Source: Enterovibrio calviensis DSM 14347
GTDB lineage: Bacteria; Pseudomonadota; Gammaproteobacteria; Enterobacterales; Vibrionaceae
Direction: 5' to 3'
Length of the DNA: 64,000 bases
NCBI RefSeq assembly: GCF_000621165.1
Contig: NZ_JHZA01000001.1
Location: 248,001-312,000, forward strand
Shown here: positions 46,692-56,286 of the stretch, in pieces
Numbering within the stretch: the stretch's first letter is position 1
Layout of the letters: every line of letters starts with the position of its first letter
Program-made: the position numbers and the translations under genes
Notes under the pieces: generated by a model
Told to the model about the DNA's origin: nothing
What the model saw: the letters and a program-made list of their open reading frames with translations, nothing else
The model's database searches: none

Positions 46692-48809
46692 TTAGCCGGC
46701 TTTCTGAACCTTGCCTTCTTTGAGTGCTTGAAGCACTGCCATTTTCGACCCGTCAGCAACAATGCTGCCTTGTTCGATCACAATGATGCGATCGACGATA
46801 TCTAGCATGCCCGTTTTATGGGTGTTCAAGATTAACGTCTCGTCACGACGCAGCGTCGCCAGTTGCTGCTTAATGTATTGCTCTGAACGGTTATCCATGG
46901 CGCTGGTTGGTTCATCCATCATCAATACGGGTGGTCGGCTAAGTAAGGCGCGTGCAATGGCGATAGCTTGGCGTTGGCCTCCAGACAGTTGATTACCCCC
47001 TTCACCCACTTGTCGCTCCAAACCAGCAGGGTCACGTTGTGTAAATGTGGTCACCCCTGAACGGTTGGCTGCATCGAGAATGTCGCGGTCATCCGCCAAT
47101 GGGCGTCCAAGCGTGATGTTGTCGCGAATAGAACCAAAGAAGAGCGTAGGGTCTTGCGGTACACAGCCTATATTACGTCGTATGTCGATATTATGGATTT
47201 GGCTGATGTCGGTCTCATCAATCCTTACTGAGCCTTCTGTAGGGTGATACAGGCCCATTAGCAAGCGACTTAGGGTTGTCTTACCCGAACCAATACGCCC
47301 GATGATCGCGACCTTCTCTCCAGGAAGAATGGTAAAGGAGATATCGCGTAGGGCTGATACTTCTGAATTGGGGTAGTTGAAGTTAACGCGATCAAATTCG
47401 ATTTTCCCGCGAATGATGGGGCGGTGAATATAGCGTTTACCTTCTTCTTGTTCTGACGGCATCTCCATCAACTGGTTGATGATTTCCATCGCTGATTTCG
47501 CTTGGTTGTATCGGGTAGATAACAGAGAAAGCTGTACCAGTGGCCCAACTGCACGAGAGCTCAACATGGTTGCAGCAATCAGGCCACCCATGGTGAGGTC
47601 ACCATTGGAGATGAGATAAACACCGAATACGATCATTGCGACGCTAACAAACTGTTGGATAAACCCTGCGGCATTTTGCACTGAGTCGGTTAAGCGACGC
47701 GTTTTAATCCCCCAGTTAGCCATGTGCGCCACGGCTTCTTCCCAACGATATTGAAACTGGCTTTCTGCGCCAAATAACTTAATGGTTTCTAGCCCCGCAA
47801 GGCTCTCAATCAAGTTGGCATTCTTCTGTGAAGAAAGGCGAGAGCCTTCTTCAATGGTGTGTCTTAGCGGCTTTTGAATAATCATGGCGTGAATCATGAG
47901 TATTAACACAGCCACAATGGGGACGAGAACCAAGGGGCCAGCCACTATCCAAATGACGAACAGGAAGAAGAACGCAAAAGGTAAATCTATTAATGCGGAT
48001 ACGGACGCTGAGGTGAAGAAGTCCCGTATCGACTCAAACTCCTGCATATGCCGCGCAAACGCGCCGACAGAAGGAGGACGAGCCTCCATCCGAATGCCCA
48101 TGACTTTTTGGAAAATACGGGCAGAAATCAAAAGGTCAGATTTCTTGCCAGAAATATCGATAAAGTAACTTCGCAACATCTTGAGCACGAGGTCGAAGAT
48201 GAAGATGACGAAGACGCCACTGGCTAATACCCACAAAGAATCAAAGGCAAGGTTAGGCACAATTTTGTCATAGACAATGCGCGAAAATATCGGTGTTGCT
48301 ATTGCAAAGGTGTTGATGAATATCGACGCAATCAATACATCTCGATAAATGGATCTGGATTCCCAAAGGGTGCTCCAAAACCAGTGTCCGGAACGTTCCT
48401 TTAATATCTCCGGTGAGCGTTCGTCATATCGAAAGCGTTTTTTCAGTAGGAAAACACGGCCTAAGTATTCTTCATCCAAATCGGTGATCAGAACAACGTT
48501 AGACGTGGTTTCAGTATGGGGGGTAACAATTTCTGCTTCCCCCTTTTCTTGGTTGATACCCAGTAGTACACAGGCTTCATTGTTTTTGAGAAGTAAAATA
48601 CAAGGGCACAAGAGGCTCGAGAGATCACTAAGACTCATTCTTGTTTCTTTGGCATCGATGCCAGCGCGTTCTGCTGCGCGAGGAAACAGAAATGGCGCTA
48701 GGTAGCCGTCTGAAATCGGCAAGCCTGATACTAATGCATCAGGCGAGTTTGATTGACCGAAGTAGCGGCTAACGTAAACCAAAGATTGCAAGAGTGGATC
48801 TTTAACCAT
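46692..48809 (-). CDS. lapB: LapB, type I secretion ABC transporter
   Basis: Inner-membrane exporter of 705 residues. The N-terminal ~130 residues form a C39-like domain that lacks the catalytic Cys (C39-like, as in LapB and HlyB), used to hold substrate rather than cut it. Six membrane helices follow (about 155-430), then the ATPase with Walker A GRIGSGKTT, signature NQLSGGQRQAIAIARA, Walker B VLMMDEPTSA and the switch His in LNTHKTG. It works with LapC and LapE to export a large RTX-type adhesin. Its start overlaps the end of lapD by eight bases. Last gene of the operon. Confidence 0.92.
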   Translation of the reverse strand: MVKDPLLQSLVYVSRYFGQSNSPDALVSGLPISDGYLAPFLFPRAAERAGIDAKETRMSLSDLSSLLCPCILLLKNNEACVLLGINQEKGEAEIVTPHTETTSNVVLITDLDEEYLGRVFLLKKRFRYDERSPEILKERSGHWFWSTLWESRSIYRDVLIASIFINTFAIATPIFSRIVYDKIVPNLAFDSLWVLASGVFVIFIFDLVLKMLRSYFIDISGKKSDLLISARIFQKVMGIRMEARPPSVGAFARHMQEFESIRDFFTSASVSALIDLPFAFFFLFVIWIVAGPLVLVPIVAVLILMIHAMIIQKPLRHTIEEGSRLSSQKNANLIESLAGLETIKLFGAESQFQYRWEEAVAHMANWGIKTRRLTDSVQNAAGFIQQFVSVAMIVFGVYLISNGDLTMGGLIAATMLSSRAVGPLVQLSLLSTRYNQAKSAMEIINQLMEMPSEQEEGKRYIHRPIIRGKIEFDRVNFNYPNSEVSALRDISFTILPGEKVAIIGRIGSGKTTLSRLLMGLYHPTEGSVRIDETDISQIHNIDIRRNIGCVPQDPTLFFGSIRDNITLGRPLADDRDILDAANRSGVTTFTQRDPAGLERQVGEGGNQLSGGQRQAIAIARALLSRPPVLMMDEPTSAMDNRSEQYIKQQLATLRRDETLILNTHKTGMLDIVDRIIVIEQGSIVADGSKMAVLQALKEGKVQKAG

Positions 48810-50739
48810 GATTCTCTACTTTCTTCTCAAAGATGAACCCTTGGAAACCGCTAACAAACAGTTCAGAAAGCTTGTTGAGCTGGGCTTCCGTTTCTACTCG
48901 AGTTGCAATGGTGGTTATGTTTAAGTTGTGTGCCGTTCGACAAATGGAAGCAAGCACATGGCTTTGCGCTTCGTCATCAAGGTTGCTGGTGTAAGCAAAG
49001 TCAATTTTGACGTATGACGGTTTGAACTTGTTGAGGTAATCCAATGACTGGAAGTTACGCCCGTAGTTATCAACGCCAAATCCAAAGTTGAATCTGTGTG
49101 CTTGTTCGGTCAGCAAACTGACGTGGTCTGGGAAACGAACGAATACACTCTCGGGTATTTCAAAGAATAGACGTCCTGCTAAGTTTCTATGTTTTTGCAT
49201 TGCAGTCGTTAGCCAACGAATGAACGATGCATTGGTAACACTGTTTTGCGTAATGTTGATAGCCACTGGCCCAAGGTCAGGTTCGTCTGTTAACCGTTCA
49301 ATCATGTGGTTCACTACGTACCGGTCGAACGATTCGCCCAATTGCAATTGTTCAACAGCCCCGAGGAAGTGAGCAGCACCGTAATAGTCGTCGCCTCTTT
49401 CAATGGCTGAGAATACTTCACGGTGGATAACCTGCTGGTCGCTGGTTGATGCTGGCTGGAGCTTAAATACAAACCAATCATGCGCGATGGCATCCAAAAT
49501 AAGGGCTTTCCATTGTTGTTTGCCCATGGATGAATCGTTGGCGGTTTGGTCAATCATCGAGATTGGGTGGCTAGGCGAGTTACGCGCCTGTGTCAGTGCG
49601 TTGTCCACTTGAGATAGCAATACACTTGGGTCGCGGTTTACGGAGTTGTTGACCGCTAAACCAATAGCCACTTTGGGTGGTGTGATCCCCATAGGGTCGT
49701 GCTGCATATCGTTGACGATGGCAAGGAGGCTTTCACCAATGAGTGTCAGTTCTTCGCTGCTGCAATTAGGCGCCAGAATGACGAATTCGTCTTTTGAAAT
49801 ACGTGAAGCCGTGACGTCTGCATCGGTAAGGGTTGTGTTCAGTTTTTTGGAGAACTGAGTGACCAGTGTGTCACCTTGCGCAAAGCCTTGGCTCTGGTAG
49901 GTGTCAGTGATCAAATCTACCTTGGCCATCACAAGGCCACCCACGGCTGATTCGGCGAGCCACGATTTTAGCTGACCCACGAAGAAGCTGCGGTTACCGA
50001 GGCCGGAAACGGTATCTCGATAAGCATGCTCTCTTAGTCTGTCTGCTTCTTTCGCTTGCTGGTCGAAGTAAGCTTCAAGCTGGCTACTCATCTGGTTAAT
50101 GGCTTTTACAACGGTTCTGAGTTCGGTGGTCGGCGGCAGTTCGATCGGTTCACCAAATTTATTACGCGCAATGTCTTTGGCGCGTTCGGTGATACTCGCC
50201 AATGGTTTAAGCGATCGACTTAGCTGAACAGCGATGATCAGCATGGCGGCAACAAACAACGCACCAATCCAAATACCAAGTTGGATGGTGGAGTGCCACA
50301 TTTCGCGATACGCGTAACCAGGGTGAGAGACCACTTTGACTTCTGCTAGCTGAAGCCAACCGCTGGTAAACGTCCGTTCTTCTGTGATAACAGGGAAGAG
50401 GTCCAATGAAATGTACCAATTCGGCACCCCTTCGACGGTAACGGGATACTTGCGAATGATCTCACTGCCATCGGAGAGCATTTTCAAGCGAACTTCTTGA
50501 TAGAAGCCGCCATCAAATAGGGCATTGATAACAGATTCAGTAGCGACTTTGTCATCGTCTTCTAGATACGGTGCGAGCGCGAGCCCCATCGAGTTGATTG
50601 TGTTATTAACCTCAGCAGATTGCTGAGTCAGCAGGAAGTTACGAGTGGTGTTAAGTTCAACGCCCGTCACTGCTAAGATTAGCAGGAAGAATATTGCCAA
50701 CATCCATGTAAACAATTGCCGGTATAAAGTCATAGACAT
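48802..50739 (-). CDS. lapD: LapD, c-di-GMP receptor with degenerate GGDEF and EAL
   Basis: Inner-membrane receptor of 645 residues. Helix at about 9-27, periplasmic LapD/MoxY-type output domain (30-150), second helix 152-171, HAMP (172-225), GGDEF domain (235-395) and EAL domain (410-640). Both enzyme signatures are changed: SKDEF at 315-319 replaces GGDEF, and HREVF at 439-443 stands where the EAL motif would be. This is as expected for LapD, which binds rather than makes or cuts c-di-GMP. In the known system LapD with bound c-di-GMP holds the protease LapG and so keeps the adhesin on the surface. The gene starts directly after the lapG stop. Confidence 0.93.
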   Translation of the reverse strand: MSMTLYRQLFTWMLAIFFLLILAVTGVELNTTRNFLLTQQSAEVNNTINSMGLALAPYLEDDDKVATESVINALFDGGFYQEVRLKMLSDGSEIIRKYPVTVEGVPNWYISLDLFPVITEERTFTSGWLQLAEVKVVSHPGYAYREMWHSTIQLGIWIGALFVAAMLIIAVQLSRSLKPLASITERAKDIARNKFGEPIELPPTTELRTVVKAINQMSSQLEAYFDQQAKEADRLREHAYRDTVSGLGNRSFFVGQLKSWLAESAVGGLVMAKVDLITDTYQSQGFAQGDTLVTQFSKKLNTTLTDADVTASRISKDEFVILAPNCSSEELTLIGESLLAIVNDMQHDPMGITPPKVAIGLAVNNSVNRDPSVLLSQVDNALTQARNSPSHPISMIDQTANDSSMGKQQWKALILDAIAHDWFVFKLQPASTSDQQVIHREVFSAIERGDDYYGAAHFLGAVEQLQLGESFDRYVVNHMIERLTDEPDLGPVAINITQNSVTNASFIRWLTTAMQKHRNLAGRLFFEIPESVFVRFPDHVSLLTEQAHRFNFGFGVDNYGRNFQSLDYLNKFKPSYVKIDFAYTSNLDDEAQSHVLASICRTAHNLNITTIATRVETEAQLNKLSELFVSGFQGFIFEKKVENHG

Positions 50740-51408
50740 TTACCCATCATAGTTTTTGATCGGTCTGTTTAGCTTGACAGACCCCATACGCGCTCTGAGA
50801 TCGTTCCACAATCCTAAGCGCGATGATTTACCTGCAAGCTCACCTTTACCGCGTTCTTTCATGAGCCACAACCGGCTACCGTTAAAACTGTATACCGGAA
50901 GCAGATCTCGTCGTTTCGACGCCTTTTTTATTTCAGGATTAATATTGTCTAGCAGAACCGGCTCTGAAGAAGCAGTGGGATAATAAGCAACAACCATGTG
51001 AAACTGGTTTAGCTCTATGGCTTTTACGTAAACAAGCCTGAGCTTCTTATCATCGACACCTAACTCTCGTAACGTGAAGTACTTGGCAATACTAAAGTCT
51101 TCACAGTCACCCGCAGCGCTACCTAAAAACTCCAGTGGCGTTGCCCAGTAATCCTTCTTTCCCCACAGGTCGATATCATTGACAAAATAGAGTTGGTTAA
51201 AGAAATTGTTAACCGCTGCCAACTTCTCCTGCTCGGAGAGGTTGGCAGAGTCCGCAACCACGTTACGCCACGCCGTAACGCGCTTTCCTGCTCTTTCGCC
51301 ATAAAAACTTGCCACTTTGTTAACCCACTGAGCATCAGTGCTGTTAAGTGCAAACGTCATTATCGACGGCAACAGGAACAATGAAAAAAGCGCCGCACGC
51401 TTAAGCAT
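50740..51408 (-). CDS. lapG: LapG, periplasmic cysteine protease for the adhesin
   Basis: Transglutaminase-like cysteine protease of 222 residues, periplasmic (signal about residues 1-20, MLKRAALFSLFLLPSIMTFA). The catalytic triad is visible as Cys102 in GDCEDFS, His137 in FHMVVAYYP and Asp154 in LLDNINP. LapG cuts the N-terminal anchor of LapA-type adhesins when c-di-GMP falls and LapD lets it go; calcium binding by the DxE region (DCED) is known for the family. It directly precedes lapD in the operon and follows the OmpA-like gene by 16 bases. Confidence 0.93.
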   Translation of the reverse strand: MLKRAALFSLFLLPSIMTFALNSTDAQWVNKVASFYGERAGKRVTAWRNVVADSANLSEQEKLAAVNNFFNQLYFVNDIDLWGKKDYWATPLEFLGSAAGDCEDFSIAKYFTLRELGVDDKKLRLVYVKAIELNQFHMVVAYYPTASSEPVLLDNINPEIKKASKRRDLLPVYSFNGSRLWLMKERGKGELAGKSSRLGLWNDLRARMGSVKLNRPIKNYDG

Positions 51409-51424
51409 TAAGCGATCTCAACAC

Positions 51425-52018
51425 TTATTGTTCCCGTCGGGTAAAGATGGTCCATGCTTCTTTTATATCTCCTTTCAATCCTTTAACCCGACCAACGACA
51501 CGTCTGTTAACCAATTGTGTGGTTTCCGTGCTGTCAGCCAACATCAAATCGCCTTCACCAAGACCGAGTATGGTGAGACGGCTGGCATCTATGCCTCTTT
51601 CAATAAGTTGTGCTTTTACTGCTTCCGCACGTCGGATAGACAAGTCAGAATTGTAATCGTTAGACCCAATCGAACTTGTATGTCCTTGAAGTTCAAGAGA
51701 GGTTTCGGGATAAAGATTAAGGAATTCCGCCATTTTGTCCAGTGCTTCTAAGTAAGCAGGTTCGACAATTGCAGCATCGTTAGCAAACTGGATTCTTAGT
51801 GAATTGTCACTTTCATGTAAAAGGTATGTTGGACAGCCATCATTGTCGATTATCGCCACGCTTGGCGTATCGTCACAATAGTCGCGTGCGTTAATAACGC
51901 CATCGTTATCGGCGTCGAGTAAATCGGAACGTTGTTCAGCAAGGGGAGGTGCATCGGCGGAGATAGAGCATCCGCTAATGGCCAACAGAATGCTGCTGAA
52001 AAGCCAAACGTATTTCAT
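51425..52018 (-). CDS. OmpA-family lipoprotein
   Basis: Envelope lipoprotein of 197 residues. The lipobox ISGCS gives a lipidated Cys at residue 16-17 after a short signal. A thrombospondin type-3-like segment follows (DADNDGVINARDYCDDTP). The C-terminal ~110 residues form the peptidoglycan-binding OmpA domain (LELQGHTSSIGSNDYNSDLS, RRAEAVKAQLIERGI). It lies between lapE and lapG in the same operon and probably ties the secretion or control machinery to the cell wall. Similar OmpA-like genes accompany lap clusters in other Vibrio genomes, as I recall. Confidence 0.88.
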   Translation of the reverse strand: MKYVWLFSSILLAISGCSISADAPPLAEQRSDLLDADNDGVINARDYCDDTPSVAIIDNDGCPTYLLHESDNSLRIQFANDAAIVEPAYLEALDKMAEFLNLYPETSLELQGHTSSIGSNDYNSDLSIRRAEAVKAQLIERGIDASRLTILGLGEGDLMLADSTETTQLVNRRVVGRVKGLKGDIKEAWTIFTRREQ

Positions 52019-52031
52019 GAATCAAACCTTC

Positions 52032-53342
52032 TTATTCAATAACGGGATCAAGCCATTCCTCCGGAACATCGACACGCAGGGCATCAAGTAAATTGCCCAT
52101 GCTGTTGAGCACGCGGTACTTGGCGGTGATGTGAGCGTAATGAGCATCTAAATATGAACGACGGGCCTCAAACAATTCGTTTTCGGTGTTCAACAAATCA
52201 AGCAGTGTCCTTCGGCCGATTCGAAACTGCTTCTCATAAGCAATGACCGTTTCGGAAGCCGCATCAACATGTTGTGCGAGATAGGTTTTTTGTTGTTCCG
52301 TCAATTCATATGCGCTCCACGCGAGACGAGTACTTTCTCCTAATAGACGAGATGCATTTTCGAAAACATCTTTAGATTTGTTGAGTTGGTAAGCGCTGCG
52401 GCGAACGTTCGCGCGATCGCTTCCTCCATTATAAATGTTGAAACGAAGGCGCAGCATGGCGCTGAATTCGTTGACCTCTTCTTCGACGCCATTGGCGTCT
52501 TCCGTCCAATTCTGGCTGGCTTCGAAAGAGAGGGTTGGATAGAAATTACCTTTGTTTTGTCGATATTGCGCTCGCGCAGCATCAATGTCGTAGGTGGCGA
52601 GTTTAATCACAGGGTTGGTGGCGAAAGCCACTTCGATCGCCTCAGCTTGGTTTTGCGGCATGTAGAGCGAGTCCACTTCGGGATCAACCGGCGAATCAAG
52701 TCTCACACCGACAAGACGGAAGAACTCAGTATGAGCGTCATCAAGATTGCTTTTTGCTGCGAGCATATTGGTAAATGAGCGAGCAACACGTGCCTGAACT
52801 TGCGATAGATCGGCGGTGGAACCAATGCCTGACTCTGCACGGCGCTGAATGTCTGACAGCATTTTGTTGTGCACTTCAACATTGGCTTCCGACAGTGACA
52901 ACAGTTGTTTGGCAAGCAGCACTGCCACGTAAGCTTCGGTCACTCTCAGGGACTTGTCCTGAGCATCTGACAGCAATTGATAACGCTGCGCTTCGGCTTC
53001 AAATTCGGTGCGATCGATATTGTTACTCGTGGTGCCATCCCAAATTAGCTGAGTAAGACTGAGATTGGCATCCTTTCTGTTGTAGTCCTGTTTTCCGCTG
53101 GCTTGTGTGGAACTGTTGTCGATATTCTCGAAGCCATATCCCGCGTTTAAATTAATATCGGGCAGGTATTCACCTTGTGCAGAGTTAATGTCCTCACGAT
53201 TGCTCATGAAGTCATTGAATGCACTTTTCAATTCGGGATCTGTCGCCATCGTGGTAGCAACAGCTTGTTCGACCGACATCGACCATGCTTGTGTGCATAG
53301 CGTACTGACGGCTGACGCAATAAGTAGCATTTTCCAGTTCAA
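52032..53342 (-). CDS. lapE: LapE, TolC-family outer membrane channel
   Basis: Outer membrane efflux protein of 436 residues, TolC family. Signal peptide about residues 1-21 (NWKMLLIASAVSTLCTQAWS). Two repeats of the TolC fold follow, with long helices (LSQVQARVARSFTNMLAAKS, ENASRLLGESTRLAWSAYEL) and the DLLNTENELFEARRSYLDAHYA end helix. I start at a TTG at 53342 because AAGGGGGA stands seven bases upstream. An ATG at 53375 has no such site, and one at residue 5 is too far from it. It forms the exit pore with LapB and LapC. It is preceded by lapC, about 55 bases away, and followed by the OmpA-like gene. Confidence 0.92.
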   Translation of the reverse strand: MNWKMLLIASAVSTLCTQAWSMSVEQAVATTMATDPELKSAFNDFMSNREDINSAQGEYLPDINLNAGYGFENIDNSSTQASGKQDYNRKDANLSLTQLIWDGTTSNNIDRTEFEAEAQRYQLLSDAQDKSLRVTEAYVAVLLAKQLLSLSEANVEVHNKMLSDIQRRAESGIGSTADLSQVQARVARSFTNMLAAKSNLDDAHTEFFRLVGVRLDSPVDPEVDSLYMPQNQAEAIEVAFATNPVIKLATYDIDAARAQYRQNKGNFYPTLSFEASQNWTEDANGVEEEVNEFSAMLRLRFNIYNGGSDRANVRRSAYQLNKSKDVFENASRLLGESTRLAWSAYELTEQQKTYLAQHVDAASETVIAYEKQFRIGRRTLLDLLNTENELFEARRSYLDAHYAHITAKYRVLNSMGNLLDALRVDVPEEWLDPVIE

Positions 53343-53396
53343 AGCACATTCCCCCTTAATTGGCTGAATAACCAACCCAAAACTTGACCGATCAGC

Positions 53397-54797
53397 TTAT
53401 TCTCTGAGTGCTGATTTCTGAGCCTGTAAAATTGGTTTCAATAAATAATCAAGCACACTGCGTTTACCGGTAATGATGTCTGTCGACGCGGTCATTCCGG
53501 GAATAATAGGCAGTTCTTCGCCATCACCAATGTTGTTAGATTCGGTGCGAATTTTGACAAGATAGAAGCTATTGCCTTCTTCATCCTGAATCGTATCGGC
53601 ACTGATGGTTTCTAGAATCCCGGTTAATCCGCCATACACGGTAAAGTCATACGCACTGAATTTGACGATAGCTTCTAAGCCTGGACGCAAGAATGCGATG
53701 TCCTGAGGGGCGATTTTGGCTTCAATAAGCAAATTGTCTTCACTGGGGACGATTTCCACCAAATCCATGCCCGGCTGAATAACCCCGCCTACCGTATTGA
53801 CGTGTAGTTTCTTAATGGTTCCATCAACGGGACTGAGCACGACGGTACGTTGAACACGGTCAGCCAGCGTGACTCGGGTCTCTGTCATGGCGAGCAGTTT
53901 GTCTTCAACGTCGTTTAATCGCTCTTGCTGTTCACCTCTGAACTTCAACGCGACATCAATATGCTTGAACACCATCTCTTGCAGTGATGAAGAAAGGGAG
54001 GGCAACGAAAGCTCCGCCGAAGATAGCTCTCTTTTGGTATCGTTGACCTGACGTTGTAATTTCAACAGATCAATTTGAGGAACCACACCTTCATCCGCCA
54101 AGGGCTTCGTGATGTTGTACTCTTCGAGAGCATAGTTGTAACTTTGCCTGAGGTTTTGTACGCGAGACTTCACCTCGATCAGTTCTTGTTCTTTCTGACG
54201 TATTTGCTGAGAGGTAACGGAAAGCTGATTTTGCAAATTGTTGAGTTTTTCTCGGTACGCCGCACGTTGTCTCGATACTACCGAGCGGTGTTCGTCTTCA
54301 AACTTGGGCTGAAAAACCAAATCGTTGCGTGGCAACGTGACGGACTGCTGCCAGTTATTAATGTCTGTATCTGGGTTGACTACCACGGAGTTAACCAGCG
54401 CGCTTAAGGTCACGGAGTCACCCTGCAAGCTCGTTAATTCTTGGACACGCTCTCGAAAGTCCGAGCGGAACATGGTGTCATCGATCAACAGCAGCTGCTG
54501 ATCTTTGGTGACAACATCCCCTTCTCGGATGAGCAGTTCCTTCACCAATCCACCTTCTAGGTTTTGCACAACCTGAAGCTGAGACGACGGAATCACTTTT
54601 CCTTGCCCAACGGTGACTTTGTCTAATTCTGCAAATGATGCCCAGACAACACTGATAGAAAGAAATAGCACGATAACCCACAATAAAACTCTGGCACTTT
54701 TGGGTGAAGACAGTAAAAGTGCGGCCGTTTTATCGTCGATATAATCGAGGTGTTCACTGGCTGGCAGTCTGGCTCCAGACTGATCCCGTTTTGTCAT
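53397..54797 (-). CDS. lapC: LapC, HlyD-family membrane fusion protein
   Basis: Periplasmic adaptor of 466 residues for type I secretion. One membrane helix at about 34-54 (VLLWVIVLFLSISVVWASFA). It has lipoyl/barrel-sandwich halves on each side (VIPSSQLQVVQNLEGGLVKE and VVLSPVDGTIKKLHVNTVGG) and long coiled coils between (about 140-300). A beta-barrel domain ends in VLDYLLKPILQAQKSALRE. It joins LapB in the inner membrane to LapE. It is the first gene of the lap operon. About 180 bases separate it from the two-component gene, and the operon promoter should lie there. Confidence 0.92.
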   Translation of the reverse strand: MTKRDQSGARLPASEHLDYIDDKTAALLLSSPKSARVLLWVIVLFLSISVVWASFAELDKVTVGQGKVIPSSQLQVVQNLEGGLVKELLIREGDVVTKDQQLLLIDDTMFRSDFRERVQELTSLQGDSVTLSALVNSVVVNPDTDINNWQQSVTLPRNDLVFQPKFEDEHRSVVSRQRAAYREKLNNLQNQLSVTSQQIRQKEQELIEVKSRVQNLRQSYNYALEEYNITKPLADEGVVPQIDLLKLQRQVNDTKRELSSAELSLPSLSSSLQEMVFKHIDVALKFRGEQQERLNDVEDKLLAMTETRVTLADRVQRTVVLSPVDGTIKKLHVNTVGGVIQPGMDLVEIVPSEDNLLIEAKIAPQDIAFLRPGLEAIVKFSAYDFTVYGGLTGILETISADTIQDEEGNSFYLVKIRTESNNIGDGEELPIIPGMTASTDIITGKRSVLDYLLKPILQAQKSALRE

Positions 54798-54978
54798 TGT
54801 TTTACCAACTATAAAATCAACGAAACTTACTATGTAAGAGTAGTTTAACTATGAGAATCTCACGAATTTGAATCAGTCTACTGACAGTGCTCTGTCTCAA
54901 TGCTCTTAAAAATGAGAATGTTGATATTATTGTCAGTGTCAGTAAATATGCGGGCTGTAGAGGAATTAAGGGCTGGAA

Positions 54979-56286
54979 TCAGCCCTTGAAGTTTTCTTTG
55001 TCTAAATCGTGTTTCTTTAGCTTTTCATATAAAGTTTTACGCGCCAAACCCAGTTCGGTTTGCACTTCCTTTAACATGCCGTTGTGTCTATTGAGGGAAT
55101 CAAAAAGAATCGCCCGTTCAACCTTTTGCATGCGTTCGCTCAGAGAATCATGTTCATTGTCATGGGTACTTTGACCGTCTTGGCTAAGAGGCTGCTCGCC
55201 CATAAGAACCCAACGTTCCGCATAAGACCTCAACTCTCGCACGTTGCCATGCCACGGATGATGACTGATCTTCGCTTTTAGCGCTGAATCGATATTTGGT
55301 GGCGCAATGCCGAACCGAGAGGCGGTTGTTCTTAAAAAGTTTTGGCACAGGGTGATGATGTCGTCTTGTCTTTGACGTAATGGCGGGAACACTAGCGTGG
55401 TTTCTGAGAGTGACGTTAGCAGTGGTTGAGAAAACCTGTTTTGCTTGGCGCTTTCGGAGAGATCTATGCGCGTTGATGCGATAACTCGCGGCCGAGGAGA
55501 CACCAAAAGCCATTGATTGAGTTTACTTTGCACTTGAGGGGGGAGTGATTCAATACCATCAAGAAAGAGAGTACCTTGTCCTGCCGCTGCTACCTTGCTG
55601 TTTTTGTGGGTGGGCAATGTGGACAAAGCACCATGTTGTGAGCCAAATAATTCTAGCTCCATTAGGGCTTCGGGTGTTTGACGGCATTTAAAAGCCACGA
55701 AGGGTTCATCTTGGCGATTGCCGTGATCGTGGATAAATCGCGCGGCTAGCTCTTTACCTGTGCCACGTTCGCCTTGCAACAATACGTCGCCGGATTGATC
55801 TTTTAGATGAAAAATAGAGCGCCGTAGTTGTTTTATTGATTCACAGTTTCCAAGGATTCGGGGGCCTGGTGCGCTTTGCGTCTCCAATTCCCGTTTCAAC
55901 TCTCTGTTCTCAATGACCAAGCGGCGCTTTTCGATCCCCCGTCGTAGAACATCCAAAAGGTGGTCTGAAGAAAAGGGTTTTTCGATAAAATCGTAAGCCC
56001 CTTTTCGTATCGCCGATACGGCGGTTGAAATATCGCCATGTCCGGTCAGCATGACCACGGACAATTCAGGATCAATCTGTTGCGCTTGGGTGAGAAACGT
56101 CATCCCATCCATGATGGGCATGTTGATGTCAGAGACAATCACGCCTTCAAAAGTGGAAGAAAGCTGCGCTAGGGCCTCTGTCGCCGATGAAAAAGCCCGT
56201 GATTGATACCCTTCAATCTCCAAGGTTTGGCTTAAAGCGTCTCGAATAGCGCGCTCATCATCAATGATCCATATCTCGTGCGTCAT
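54979..56286 (-). CDS. DctD-like response regulator with lost GAFTGA motif
   Basis: NtrC/DctD-type response regulator of 435 residues. Receiver domain 1-120 with Asp53 as phosphate acceptor, Thr81 and Lys103. AAA+ domain about 140-370 with an intact Walker A (GERGTGKE, 172-179). Fis-like helix-turn-helix at the end (LKEVQTELGLARKTLYEKLK). Two features needed for sigma-54 activation are altered. The GAFTGA loop reads GALSTL (219-224), and the Walker B glutamate is Gly244 (LFLDGIESLP instead of LFLDEI). It probably binds DNA and responds to phosphorylation but may not activate sigma-54 RNA polymerase. It overlaps the upstream kinase gene by four bases. Confidence 0.9.
   Translation of the reverse strand: MTHEIWIIDDERAIRDALSQTLEIEGYQSRAFSSATEALAQLSSTFEGVIVSDINMPIMDGMTFLTQAQQIDPELSVVMLTGHGDISTAVSAIRKGAYDFIEKPFSSDHLLDVLRRGIEKRRLVIENRELKRELETQSAPGPRILGNCESIKQLRRSIFHLKDQSGDVLLQGERGTGKELAARFIHDHGNRQDEPFVAFKCRQTPEALMELELFGSQHGALSTLPTHKNSKVAAAGQGTLFLDGIESLPPQVQSKLNQWLLVSPRPRVIASTRIDLSESAKQNRFSQPLLTSLSETTLVFPPLRQRQDDIITLCQNFLRTTASRFGIAPPNIDSALKAKISHHPWHGNVRELRSYAERWVLMGEQPLSQDGQSTHDNEHDSLSERMQKVERAILFDSLNRHNGMLKEVQTELGLARKTLYEKLKKHDLDKENFKG

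Noticed and set aside
54966-54986. AAGGGCTG/CAGCCCTT hairpin at the regulator stop as a terminator
   Set aside because: The stem overlaps the stop codon and lacks a T run on the minus strand.
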